This document shows positions 8,182-14,847 of a stretch of DNA of 25,695 nucleotides, piece by piece; position 1 is the stretch's first letter; the number at the start of each line of letters is the position of its first letter. The notes beneath the pieces are model-generated. The model ran no database searches. It worked only from the letters and a program-made list of their open reading frames with translations, and was not told where the DNA came from. Where the stretch lies: positions 1-25,695 of the forward strand of contig CALCOP010000067.1 in assembly GCA_937897365.1 (NCBI GenBank). The letters are read 5' to 3'. Source of the DNA: an uncultured euryarchaeote (lineage in GTDB: Archaea; Thermoplasmatota; Poseidoniia; Poseidoniales; Poseidoniaceae). The position numbers were made by a program, and so were the translations under genes.

Positions 8182-8199
8182 TTTTAGGACGCCCTAAAA
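8182..8199. promoter_or_regulatory. 18-bp palindrome, candidate metalloregulator operator
   Basis: A perfect inverted repeat, TTTTAGG (8182-8188) and CCTAAAA (8193-8199), separated by ACGC. It lies 30-47 nt upstream of the peptidase-ZIP start, where archaeal BRE/TATA elements sit if the leader is short. The half-site TTAGG/CCTAA is like half-sites recognised by DtxR/IdeR-family repressors, and such a regulator is encoded at 18553-19218. As RNA it could also form a hairpin after the phosphorylase gene. The regulatory role is inference. Confidence 0.45.
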
Positions 8200-8223
8200 A
8201 GAGGATGGTTGCCGTTATTCGAG

Positions 8224-9009
8224 CTAGGACAGCAATTCGACCAAACAAGCCCAAACTGGCATCAACCTTCGGTTTGCTTGAGAGGATACCGCATGATGAT
8301 CCAAATCTGCTCCTGCATCGCCCGGTTCGCGACCGGCAGCCCAATTTGATGAGATGCAAACTGCCGTGTAAGGCAAATCGAGTTCACGCGCTAATTTGGC
8401 CTCACGAGGCATGGTCATACCCACCATGTGTCCACCAAGTGAATCAATAGCATCGATTTCTGCCTTGGTTTCAAAATGTGGACCTTGTGCTAACCAATAC
8501 GTGTAGAATAATCGCTCATCTTCAGAGAAATCTTGGACGTTACGGAGCACAGAACTCAGTCGTGAATTTAGATCGGAATCAAAAGGTGTCGTGACCGAAG
8601 TAAAAACTGCAGCATCATCGTGAAAGGTGGTGGCAACCCCCGTGAAATCGATGTATTGATGAGCCAAACCAACTTTTCCTGGAGGGAAATCAGAAGCTAT
8701 TGCGCCGACTGAACAGACTGCCATGACTGCTTCACAGCCGGCATCCGCCAAAGCACGTATATTCGCCCGATGCTCTATCTTATGAGGAGGTTTACTCGCA
8801 TGTTGACCGTTATGATGACGTTGAAGGAAAAACAATTCTTTCTCATGATCACCTGATTGTAAGCGCATACATGTGAGTGGGACTTCGCCCCATGGAGTTT
8901 CAACATGGACATCATCCCTGCGAACGAGAGTGAGTCCGGATCGCTTCATTTCATCACCAACTGTCATGTCGATGAGTCCGGTTCCTCCAATCACGCCGAG
9001 CCGTTGCAT
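8224..9009 (-). CDS. MTAP/PNP-family purine nucleoside phosphorylase
   Basis: Phosphorolytic enzyme of the methylthioadenosine phosphorylase family, which releases a purine base and (methylthio)ribose-1-phosphate during polyamine/SAM salvage. From ATG 9009 it has 261 residues. Visible motifs are GVIGGTG (5-11, phosphate loop), RHHNGQHASKPPHKIEHRA (64-82), VGAI (101-104), the AQGPHFETKAE segment (174-184), GMTMPREA (197-204) and CISSNWAAG (218-226). Asn at the base-contact position (N222), rather than the Asp of adenosine-specific MTAP, hints at a 6-oxopurine substrate such as methylthioinosine; this is inference. The start at 9009 is preferred because a GAGG lies 7 nt upstream and homologs begin at this point; ATGs at 9015 and 9033 are alternatives. 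It follows eS1 on the same strand. Confidence 0.9.
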   Translation of the reverse strand: MQRLGVIGGTGLIDMTVGDEMKRSGLTLVRRDDVHVETPWGEVPLTCMRLQSGDHEKELFFLQRHHNGQHASKPPHKIEHRANIRALADAGCEAVMAVCSVGAIASDFPPGKVGLAHQYIDFTGVATTFHDDAAVFTSVTTPFDSDLNSRLSSVLRNVQDFSEDERLFYTYWLAQGPHFETKAEIDAIDSLGGHMVGMTMPREAKLARELDLPYTAVCISSNWAAGREPGDAGADLDHHAVSSQANRRLMPVWACLVELLS

Positions 9010-9016
9010 GTCCATT

Positions 9017-9020
9017 CCTC
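9017..9020 (-). promoter_or_regulatory. Shine-Dalgarno deciding the phosphorylase start (GAGG)
   Basis: GAGG sits 7 nt before the ATG at 9009 and inside the frame of the longer 9033 version, favouring the shorter protein. Confidence 0.4.
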
Positions 9021-9104
9021 GCGTCTCTTCCATGTCAAACCTACGGCTTCATCAGTGTGGAGACCTTGCTTTCGCTCGCATTCTTGAGACACTGCGCGAA
9101 GCGA

Positions 9105-10076
9105 TTATTCATTGAGACGAGCAATCAATTCGGATTTCTTTCCAGATACAGGTTTTCCTGCAGCCTTCAAGAGTTCCTTCAATTCTGCCACCTTCATAGA
9201 ATCGTAGTCCGTGGTTGGAGCGGATTCTTCAGCAGGTGCTTCTTCAGCGGGTGCTTCTTCAGCAGGTGCTTCTTCGGCAGGTGCTTTTTCTGATGCTGGT
9301 TCCATTGCTTCAGCAGCGTCAATGATCGAAGGAGTTGAATCTTCTTCTTCGTCTTCTTCGCCTTCCATGGCTGCGGCGAGTGCAGCTGCCTTCTTTGCTT
9401 TGAGTTCAGCATCACTTCGAGCTTCTTCAGCATGAATTTCATCGAGTGTTTTACCATTCTCAGCAACGACACCTGCTTGAAGCAGTTGACTCTTGCGAAT
9501 AGCCACAGACTTGACTGGATAAATTGGCTTTACAGCCTTACGGATTTCTTCTTCCAAGGTTCCGTCAAGAATCTGAGTTTGAATCTTTGAATAGGTTGCT
9601 TTGGAAGCAAAAGCGATAATCAAATCACGAGCCTTGGAGCGCATAGCCTGCTTTACAGATGTTTGAACACGCTTTTGTGTGATAATGAGGGGCTTGAGGC
9701 GAACGAGGTATCCGTCAGTGGATACGACATCGACAACATCGTCAACCTTGCCACGGTAACGGCGGATTTGACGGCGAATGTGGTCGGTTTGGTGGTGGTG
9801 GCCGATAAAGGTCGTGAGTGCATCTTGTCCAACGCACTCGTGGACACGGAAACGAAGAATAACATGCATCTTCGTAAAGTCGCCATTGAATTCTTGTTGT
9901 GTCATCTCATAGACACGGCCGAGGATGTGTTCATCAGACTCACCCAAAGTTTCTCCAATTTTCTTAAAATCCCATGGTGTTCGAGGCGCACGAATCGTGT
10001 ACCAAATCTTGTTCTTCCACTTGTCTCGCTGCTTACGTGCTGCTGCACGTGCCTTCACACTGATTTTCTTTGCCAT
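9105..10076 (-). CDS. rps3ae: Ribosomal protein eS1 (S3Ae) with C-terminal SAP-domain extension
   Basis: Small-subunit ribosomal protein found in archaea and eukaryotes. Residues 1-200 are the eS1 core (KNKIWYTIRAPRTPW, GRVYE, TKMHVILRFRVHE, VDDVVDVVSTDGYLVRLKPL). The archaeal core alone is near 200 residues, but this product has 323. An acidic Ala/Glu-rich linker (about 205-287) includes four APAEE repeats (265-284) and ends in a SAP-like helix-extended-helix motif (about 290-323, with MKVAELKELLKAAG then GKKSELIARL). SAP motifs usually bind nucleic acid. The start at ATG 10076 is used because MAKK is the conserved N-terminus; the frame runs 44 codons further but that part is not eS1-like. 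No Shine-Dalgarno is seen. The phosphorylase gene follows downstream. Confidence 0.95.
   Translation of the reverse strand: MAKKISVKARAAARKQRDKWKNKIWYTIRAPRTPWDFKKIGETLGESDEHILGRVYEMTQQEFNGDFTKMHVILRFRVHECVGQDALTTFIGHHHQTDHIRRQIRRYRGKVDDVVDVVSTDGYLVRLKPLIITQKRVQTSVKQAMRSKARDLIIAFASKATYSKIQTQILDGTLEEEIRKAVKPIYPVKSVAIRKSQLLQAGVVAENGKTLDEIHAEEARSDAELKAKKAAALAAAMEGEEDEEEDSTPSIIDAAEAMEPASEKAPAEEAPAEEAPAEEAPAEESAPTTDYDSMKVAELKELLKAAGKPVSGKKSELIARLNE
9225..9284. repeat. Four 15-bp tandem repeats encoding APAEE
   Basis: Four head-to-tail copies of a 15-bp unit close to ttcttcagcaggtgc, with only single-base changes between copies, inside the eS1 linker. The period is a multiple of three, so copy-number change would lengthen or shorten the linker without a frameshift. 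Confidence 0.9.
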
Positions 10077-10240
10077 TGTATCAACTCGGGGTGTATGTCT
10101 TGCGGGGGCTACCCCACTTGCAACTCGGCCACTAACCTCCCCTATTTGAAGAAGCCTCCTCGGACACGTGTTGATTCTTAGGCAAACAAAAGGTTTCCAA
10201 CGGTTCAATTCGGTAAACTCATGAGCATGAAGTTTACCCC
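10077..10240. other. Divergent intergenic region between eS1 and the COG1325 gene
   Basis: 164 bp that must hold the promoters of both divergent genes. It contains a small GGGG/CCCC hairpin (10104-10115), a CAACTCGG direct repeat (10082-10089 and 10120-10127) and a long palindrome at its right edge, listed separately. I found no tRNA cloverleaf and no confident TATA box. Confidence 0.6.
10212..10238. repeat. 27-bp near-perfect palindrome abutting the COG1325 start codon
   Basis: GGTAAACTCATG (10212-10223) is followed by AG and then CATGAAGTTTACC (10226-10238). The arms are exact reverse complements over 12 bases apart from one extra A in the right arm. It ends 2 nt before ATG 10241. Possible roles are an operator overlapping the promoter or an RNA hairpin hiding the start codon. 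Confidence 0.85.
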
Positions 10241-10693
10241 ATGGTTGTGGGCCTCCATCACATCACATGGCGTGCAACAGTCAGTGCTGTTGCAGATGAA
10301 TCAGTTGTTGCAGATGCAATCGCATGGCTTGTAGGTGATCCTGAGATGGTCGAGATTGAACAAACAACATCATATCACGGCTCCGTGATGTATATGGTGA
10401 CCGGCAGAAGCAAAAAGAAGGCCAATTCACTCAAATCGTTATCTCGAATTGGGGCCGAAAATATTCAAAACCTGCTCGTCGACCTCGAACCACGTTTCGA
10501 TGAAAACAATACATTGCACTTTCGTCTTGATTTTAATTCATTCATTGACGGTGAAGCTGTCCTTGCAGCGCCCGGGGGAGCAGTGACGATAAAATGTCAA
10601 ACAAAAGTCGAAGTTTATCCTGGCCAAGACCCGCTTGATGAGTGTAAAAAGGTCTTACAGGCTGCCTTAGGAAAGGTCATTTCAGACCCGTGA
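10241..10693 (+). CDS. COG1325-type RNA-binding protein (predicted exosome-associated)
   Basis: A 150-residue archaeal protein resembling COG1325, annotated as a predicted exosome subunit with a dsRBD-like fold. The family signature opens with HHITWRATV, then a stretch of hydrophobic and acidic residues, HYGS-like YHGSVMYMVTGRSKKK (about 45-60), LDFNSFIDGEAVLA and VEVYPGQDP near the C-terminus. It probably binds RNA, but its partner is not known from sequence. ATG 10241 is the only sensible start: TAA closes the frame at 10214. There is no Shine-Dalgarno; the palindrome ends 2 nt upstream, so the transcript is either leaderless or its start region folds. Divergent from eS1. Confidence 0.8.
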   Translation: MVVGLHHITWRATVSAVADESVVADAIAWLVGDPEMVEIEQTTSYHGSVMYMVTGRSKKKANSLKSLSRIGAENIQNLLVDLEPRFDENNTLHFRLDFNSFIDGEAVLAAPGGAVTIKCQTKVEVYPGQDPLDECKKVLQAALGKVISDP

Positions 10694-10750
10694 TTTGTTA
10701 TTGAAACATCCCGACGCCAAGTTCAAAGCCTCATTGCATAAGCAACTCAC

Positions 10751-13144
10751 ATGGATGCAAAGTTACGTGCCGTCATGCTCGGCATGATGATGTTTCTTTG
10801 CCTAACTCTACTCCCTCAAAGTTCGTCCCAAGAGGGAAAAGTTGAGATTCAACCACCTGCTTGTCATGCTGACCGTAATGGTTCTTGGACAATGGGATTA
10901 ATCTCGTGTACAAATTCAACAAGCCCCGGATATACTCTCTTTTCTCCAATGCCTTCCTCAACGAGTTATCTCATCGATCAATACGGTCGAGAAATCCATT
11001 CATGGGAATCGCCTGGAGGTCACCGGCCCGGTTTGGCTTCCTATCTGCTCGAAGACGGCGACTTGTTACGTTCTGCAAATATTGCTCAACAAGCGGTGGG
11101 TGACTTCAGCGGTGGAGGGACTGCGGGGAAAATCGAACGTATTGGTTGGGATGGAACCGCTGAATGGTCGTGGGAATACTCTTCCACGGATTACATAACT
11201 CACCATGACATAGAACCGATGCCAAATGGGAACATTCTGGCCATTGCATGGGAGGATAAATCCGAATCTGAAGCATTGCAGGCGGGTCGAAATCCAGCTA
11301 TTGCGAGCGATGCACCCGGTGGAAATGCAAACGTTTGGCCCGACCATATTATCGAAATTGAACCACTGCCAAATAACCAAGCCAACATTGTTTGGGAATG
11401 GCATGCTTGGGATCATTTGATTCAAGATTATGACCCTTCAAAAGATAATTATGGGGTTGTGAGTGAACACCCAGAATTACTGGATATCAATTTCGTGGGT
11501 GCAACTGGAAATCAAGCCGGGCGTGCTGATTGGATGCACTGCAATGGTATCGATTACAATGCTATACTCGACCAAATTGCTCTTTCATGTAAAAACACAA
11601 ACGAATTTTACATCATCGACCACAGTACGACAACCGAAGAGGCTGCAGGACATACGGGCGGGAACTCTGGTAAGGGAGGCGATTTTTTGTATCGATGGGG
11701 GAATCCTCAAGCCTATGATAGTGGGCTTTCCAGCGACCAGCAATTATTTGCCCAACACGACGTGCAATGGATTGAGCAGGATCGTGAGGGAGCTGGCCAT
11801 TTCTTGGTGTTCAATAACGGTGGAGGACGTTCAACAAGTTATTCCTCTGTCGATGTGATTCAATCTCCTTTCACTGATGGAAATTATCCACTCCAAGAGA
11901 ATGGAACTTGGGGGCCCAATGCTGCAAATTGGTCGTGGGGGATTAACCAGGACATGTATGCACCAGCAATTTCAGGAGCAGAACGACTGCCAAGTGGCAA
12001 TACTTTGATCACATACGGCACGAAAGGGACATTGTATGAAGTCAACCTCAACGGAGAAATTGTATGGGAATACATCAATCCGGTGACAAACCAAGGAACG
12101 CTTGCTCAAGGAGATATCATACCTGAAGGCAATAATATCGGAACAACTGCGAATGCCATTTTCAAGGTTCGACGATATGCACCCGATTACACCGCCTTCT
12201 CAGATAAGGACATGACACCGGGAGATTATTTGGAAACTTGGGTCGATCTCTGTCCAAACCAAGAATCACTTCCATGGGATGTTGATGGGGACGGATGTGT
12301 TGATGATTCGGATGACGATGCAATCCTTGACCCTGATGATGAATGCTGGGGTTTCGATGACTCGGTCGACTTGGATAATGATTCCATTCCTGATGGTTGT
12401 GATGCATATGTCGATTCTGATTTGGACGGAATCATCGATTCTATAGATTTGTGCCCTGGATATGATGACCTTCTCGATGTTGATAATGATTCAATACCGG
12501 ATGATTGTGATGAAATGCTTGACAATGATTCTGATGGTGTCTCGAACGGTAACGATACGTGTGAAGGGTTTGACGATTCTCTGGATGACGATGGAGACGG
12601 AATACCCGATGGATGCGATTCATCAACCGATGAGCAGAACAATTCGTCTCAGGAATCTACATCTCCTGTCCATGATGGTTCAAATAACAGTACTGGAGAT
12701 GTAATTCCTATACAAGAAAACACGACAATACCATCGAATGTTTCTCAAAGTGAAAACGACACCATTGACTCTACTGATACACAGAGTGAAAGCGAGAAAG
12801 GCCAATCACAGAAACTCATAGCTGCTTTTATTTTGCTGGGTGGCGTACTGTCGATTTTCTTGTATCTGGTATCAGTTCAAGTCCTCAAAGAGAGAGAAGA
12901 TTCGGGTGAGAAAATGGATGAGGTGTTATTTTTGGAATCTGAGATCAAAGATTCGACCAGCAAATTTGCTGAGGTCAGCTCGATGATTGAATTGCCACCT
13001 TTGCAGAATGAAACCACCCCTCAACAAGGAATCGAACCAGTGAAAGCCCAAAACCCACCCATACCAACAGAAGGTCTCCCCGTGGGGTGGACTCCTGAAC
13101 AGTGGAACTATTACGGTCAAGAGTGGCTTGATTCCCAAAAATAA
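10751..13144 (+). CDS. Arylsulfotransferase-like surface beta-propeller with calcium-binding repeats and TM anchor
   Basis: A 797-residue secreted protein. A signal peptide (1-27) precedes an arylsulfotransferase (ASST)-type propeller (about 55-490). ASST-like segments include THHDIEPMPNGN (150-161), ANIVWEWHAWDH (211-222), DWMHCNGIDYN (260-270), FAQHDVQWIEQ (333-343) and LPSGNTLITYGTKGTLYEV (413-431). Conserved histidines include H151, H152, H263 and H336; ASST enzymes use a His for sulfuryl transfer, but which one acts here is unproven. Residues 510-625 carry at least six Asp-rich DxDxDG units like thrombospondin type 3 repeats, expected to bind Ca2+. A Ser/Thr/Asn-rich stalk and a TM helix (about 689-711) lead to a cytoplasmic tail ending in GLPVGWTPEQWNYYGQEWL. 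Likely role: surface enzyme or binding protein for sulfated organic matter. Confidence 0.85.
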   Translation: MDAKLRAVMLGMMMFLCLTLLPQSSSQEGKVEIQPPACHADRNGSWTMGLISCTNSTSPGYTLFSPMPSSTSYLIDQYGREIHSWESPGGHRPGLASYLLEDGDLLRSANIAQQAVGDFSGGGTAGKIERIGWDGTAEWSWEYSSTDYITHHDIEPMPNGNILAIAWEDKSESEALQAGRNPAIASDAPGGNANVWPDHIIEIEPLPNNQANIVWEWHAWDHLIQDYDPSKDNYGVVSEHPELLDINFVGATGNQAGRADWMHCNGIDYNAILDQIALSCKNTNEFYIIDHSTTTEEAAGHTGGNSGKGGDFLYRWGNPQAYDSGLSSDQQLFAQHDVQWIEQDREGAGHFLVFNNGGGRSTSYSSVDVIQSPFTDGNYPLQENGTWGPNAANWSWGINQDMYAPAISGAERLPSGNTLITYGTKGTLYEVNLNGEIVWEYINPVTNQGTLAQGDIIPEGNNIGTTANAIFKVRRYAPDYTAFSDKDMTPGDYLETWVDLCPNQESLPWDVDGDGCVDDSDDDAILDPDDECWGFDDSVDLDNDSIPDGCDAYVDSDLDGIIDSIDLCPGYDDLLDVDNDSIPDDCDEMLDNDSDGVSNGNDTCEGFDDSLDDDGDGIPDGCDSSTDEQNNSSQESTSPVHDGSNNSTGDVIPIQENTTIPSNVSQSENDTIDSTDTQSESEKGQSQKLIAAFILLGGVLSIFLYLVSVQVLKEREDSGEKMDEVLFLESEIKDSTSKFAEVSSMIELPPLQNETTPQQGIEPVKAQNPPIPTEGLPVGWTPEQWNYYGQEWLDSQK

Positions 13145-13200
13145 CCGCTTCTTTCAAAGACTTCATGTAATACGAGGATTACAGATATCTGAGATACACC

Positions 13201-13575
13201 ATGCCACATGTCGTCACATCCGCTTGCATCGATCACAAATACCAAGATTGTGTTGCAGTTTGCCCCGTTGATGCGTTTCGTGAAACAGAGAAATATCTGA
13301 TTATCGACCCCGAAGAGTGTATTGACTGCGGTGCTTGCGCTCCAGAATGCCCTGTTGATGCGATATTTTCAGACACCGACATACTCGATGAAGATGAAGC
13401 ATGGATTGACCGTAATGCACACGAATCAATCGACGCAGAGAGGGCGGAGGGAGATTCTCCCATCCTCGCAGATGATGAGTTCTCGCATGAAATCCCGAAA
13501 ATTGTATCAATCCCAAGAACCAATGTTCTTGAAGGGCGCATCACTGGAATGACTGATTGGCATGGTAAGAACTGA
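13201..13575 (+). CDS. 7Fe ferredoxin ([3Fe-4S][4Fe-4S])
   Basis: Small electron carrier of 124 residues. The N-terminal half has exactly the seven cysteines of FdxA/Azotobacter FdI-type 7Fe ferredoxins: C9, C17, C21, C40, C43, C46 and C50. By analogy C9, C17 and C50 bind the 3Fe-4S cluster and C21, C40, C43 and C46 bind the 4Fe-4S cluster. The position of the second cysteine in an 8Fe motif is His (H12), consistent with a 3Fe site. An acidic C-terminal extension (about 57-124) is longer than in minimal ferredoxins. It overlaps the start of pdxS by 14 bases, so the two are cotranscribed and probably coupled. Its redox partner is unknown. Confidence 0.9.
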   Translation: MPHVVTSACIDHKYQDCVAVCPVDAFRETEKYLIIDPEECIDCGACAPECPVDAIFSDTDILDEDEAWIDRNAHESIDAERAEGDSPILADDEFSHEIPKIVSIPRTNVLEGRITGMTDWHGKN

Positions 13576-14554
13576 CTTTACCCAACTTAGAAACGGTAGC
13601 GATTTGCTCAAGCGAGGCTTTGCACGCATGCAACAAGGCGGCGTCATCATGGATGTTGTTGACCCCGAGCAAGCAGCTATCGCAGAGGACTCTGGAGCAG
13701 TCGCAGTCATGGCATTGGAAAGAGTACCAGCCGACATTCGCAGAGATGGAGGGGTTGCTCGTATGAGTCATCCCGACATGATTCAAGGGATTTTGGATTG
13801 CACCTCTATTCCGGTCATGGCAAAAGCGAGAATTGGCCACGAAGGCGAAGCGAGAATTCTTGAATCCATGGGCGTTGATATGGTTGACGAATCTGAAGTT
13901 CTTACTCCAGCAGACCCTTATTTTCACATCAACAAAAAGGACTACACAATCCCCTTTGTTTGCGGGGCTACTGGCCTTGGAGAAGCTGTTCGAAGGATTT
14001 ACGAAGGCGCTTCTATGATTCGAACAAAAGGTGAAGCTGGGACCGGTAATCTCGTTGCTGCTGTGACCCACGCACGTCTCATTGACCAAGAAATTCGGCA
14101 GATTCAATCTCTTGACGAAGTTGGCATCGAAAAAGTATCTCAAATGATACTTGGAAGGTATCAAGTTCTCGCCGATGCCTCGGAATTACCCGGTCTCCAT
14201 CCAGTTACCCCCTTTGGAGCCATTGACGATTCAATGAGCAACGGGATTCAGTCCATTCTTAATGAAGTGAAAGAAATGGGAAGACTACCTGTTGTAACCT
14301 TCTCTGCTGGAGGAATCGCAACTCCTGCTGATGCATCACACATGATGCGCTTGGGCATGGACGGAATATTCGTCGGATCTGGAATTTTCAAGTCGTCTGA
14401 CCCGAAGACAATGGCCGATGCAATTGTACTTGCTACCGCTCACTATGACAATGCGGAAAAAGTAACTGAGGCAATGGCAATGACTGTGGGCGATGCTATG
14501 AAAGGTGACGAATTAGAAACGCTCGATGTCCAATACGCTCAACGTGGCTGGTAA
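13562..14554 (+). CDS. pdxS: Pyridoxal 5'-phosphate synthase subunit PdxS
   Basis: Lyase subunit of the DXP-independent vitamin B6 pathway: it condenses ribose-5-phosphate, glyceraldehyde-3-phosphate and ammonia into PLP. The 330-residue TIM barrel is strongly conserved: GVIMDVVDPEQA (27-38), AVAVMALERVPADIR (46-60), the Schiff-base lysine in VMAKARIGHEGEA (K88), VDESEVLTPAD, and the second catalytic lysine in MIRTKGEAGTGN (K156), then FSAGGIATPADA and GSGIFKS. Start 13562 overlaps the ferredoxin stop and gives an N-terminus (RNGSDLLKRGFARMQQGG) matching the family. The glutaminase partner PdxT, which supplies ammonia, is not in this window. It ends flush against a convergent small gene. Confidence 0.97.
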   Translation: MVRTDFTQLRNGSDLLKRGFARMQQGGVIMDVVDPEQAAIAEDSGAVAVMALERVPADIRRDGGVARMSHPDMIQGILDCTSIPVMAKARIGHEGEARILESMGVDMVDESEVLTPADPYFHINKKDYTIPFVCGATGLGEAVRRIYEGASMIRTKGEAGTGNLVAAVTHARLIDQEIRQIQSLDEVGIEKVSQMILGRYQVLADASELPGLHPVTPFGAIDDSMSNGIQSILNEVKEMGRLPVVTFSAGGIATPADASHMMRLGMDGIFVGSGIFKSSDPKTMADAIVLATAHYDNAEKVTEAMAMTVGDAMKGDELETLDVQYAQRGW

Positions 14555-14794
14555 TCAGTCCAAGGGATTGGATATTCCCTCTTCTCCGAGCGTCCACTTC
14601 AGGGTCTTAACGACGCCATCAAGCGCTTTGTGGTTTCGAGCTGCTTCCTTCATTCCATCTCGGTCTTCGTTTTTTCTGCACTCTTCAAACCATGATTTCC
14701 ACTCTTGACGTTTTACTTCTGCTCGCTGAAGCATTTCTTCGATTTCCTTCCATGATCGATCGTAACTTCGGTGGGGAGTGGTATCGGATGACAT
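14555..14794 (-). CDS. Small helical hypothetical protein
   Basis: A 79-residue charged protein, predicted almost entirely helical (SWKEIEEMLQRAEVKRQEWK, then a second helix around residues 46-70 and an acidic tail). No family recognised. The frame is open to 14872, but that start would overlap the upstream nucleotidyltransferase. ATG 14794 has a GAGGTG 6 nt upstream, the same ribosome-binding motif as other genes here. Its TGA stop abuts the pdxS TAA stop with no base between. It is the last gene of the minus-strand operon. Confidence 0.65.
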   Translation of the reverse strand: MSSDTTPHRSYDRSWKEIEEMLQRAEVKRQEWKSWFEECRKNEDRDGMKEAARNHKALDGVVKTLKWTLGEEGISNPLD

Positions 14795-14800
14795 AGAGAA

Positions 14801-14806
14801 CACCTC
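14801..14806 (-). promoter_or_regulatory. Shine-Dalgarno of the small helical gene (GAGGTG)
   Basis: GAGGTG 6 nt before ATG 14794; it decides this start over the longer frame that begins at 14872. Confidence 0.55.
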
Positions 14807-14847
14807 TATGCGATGGACGGAGGTATTTGAGTCAAACGGAATGTCGT

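Noticed and set aside
9211..9435. Plus-strand Ser/Ala-rich open frame (repeated SSAGA)
   Set aside because: It is the mirror of the APAEE repeat and acidic linker of eS1; its low complexity is a by-product of the repeat.
9663..10181. 172-codon plus-strand open frame
   Set aside because: It is antisense to the conserved eS1 core and encodes nothing recognisable.
10202..10211. GGTTCAATTC resembling a tRNA T-loop
   Set aside because: The flanking bases do not form a T-stem, and no acceptor, D or anticodon arms fit around it.
12226..12642. Minus-strand Ser-rich frame of 138 codons
   Set aside because: It is the reverse of the Asp-rich calcium-binding repeats (GAT/GAC read backwards gives Ser/Ile codons); not a gene.
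13167..13182. GTAAT-N6-ATTAC inverted repeat before the ferredoxin gene
   Set aside because: Only 5 bp per arm in AT-rich sequence; likely chance, though its position 19-34 nt before the start is suggestive.
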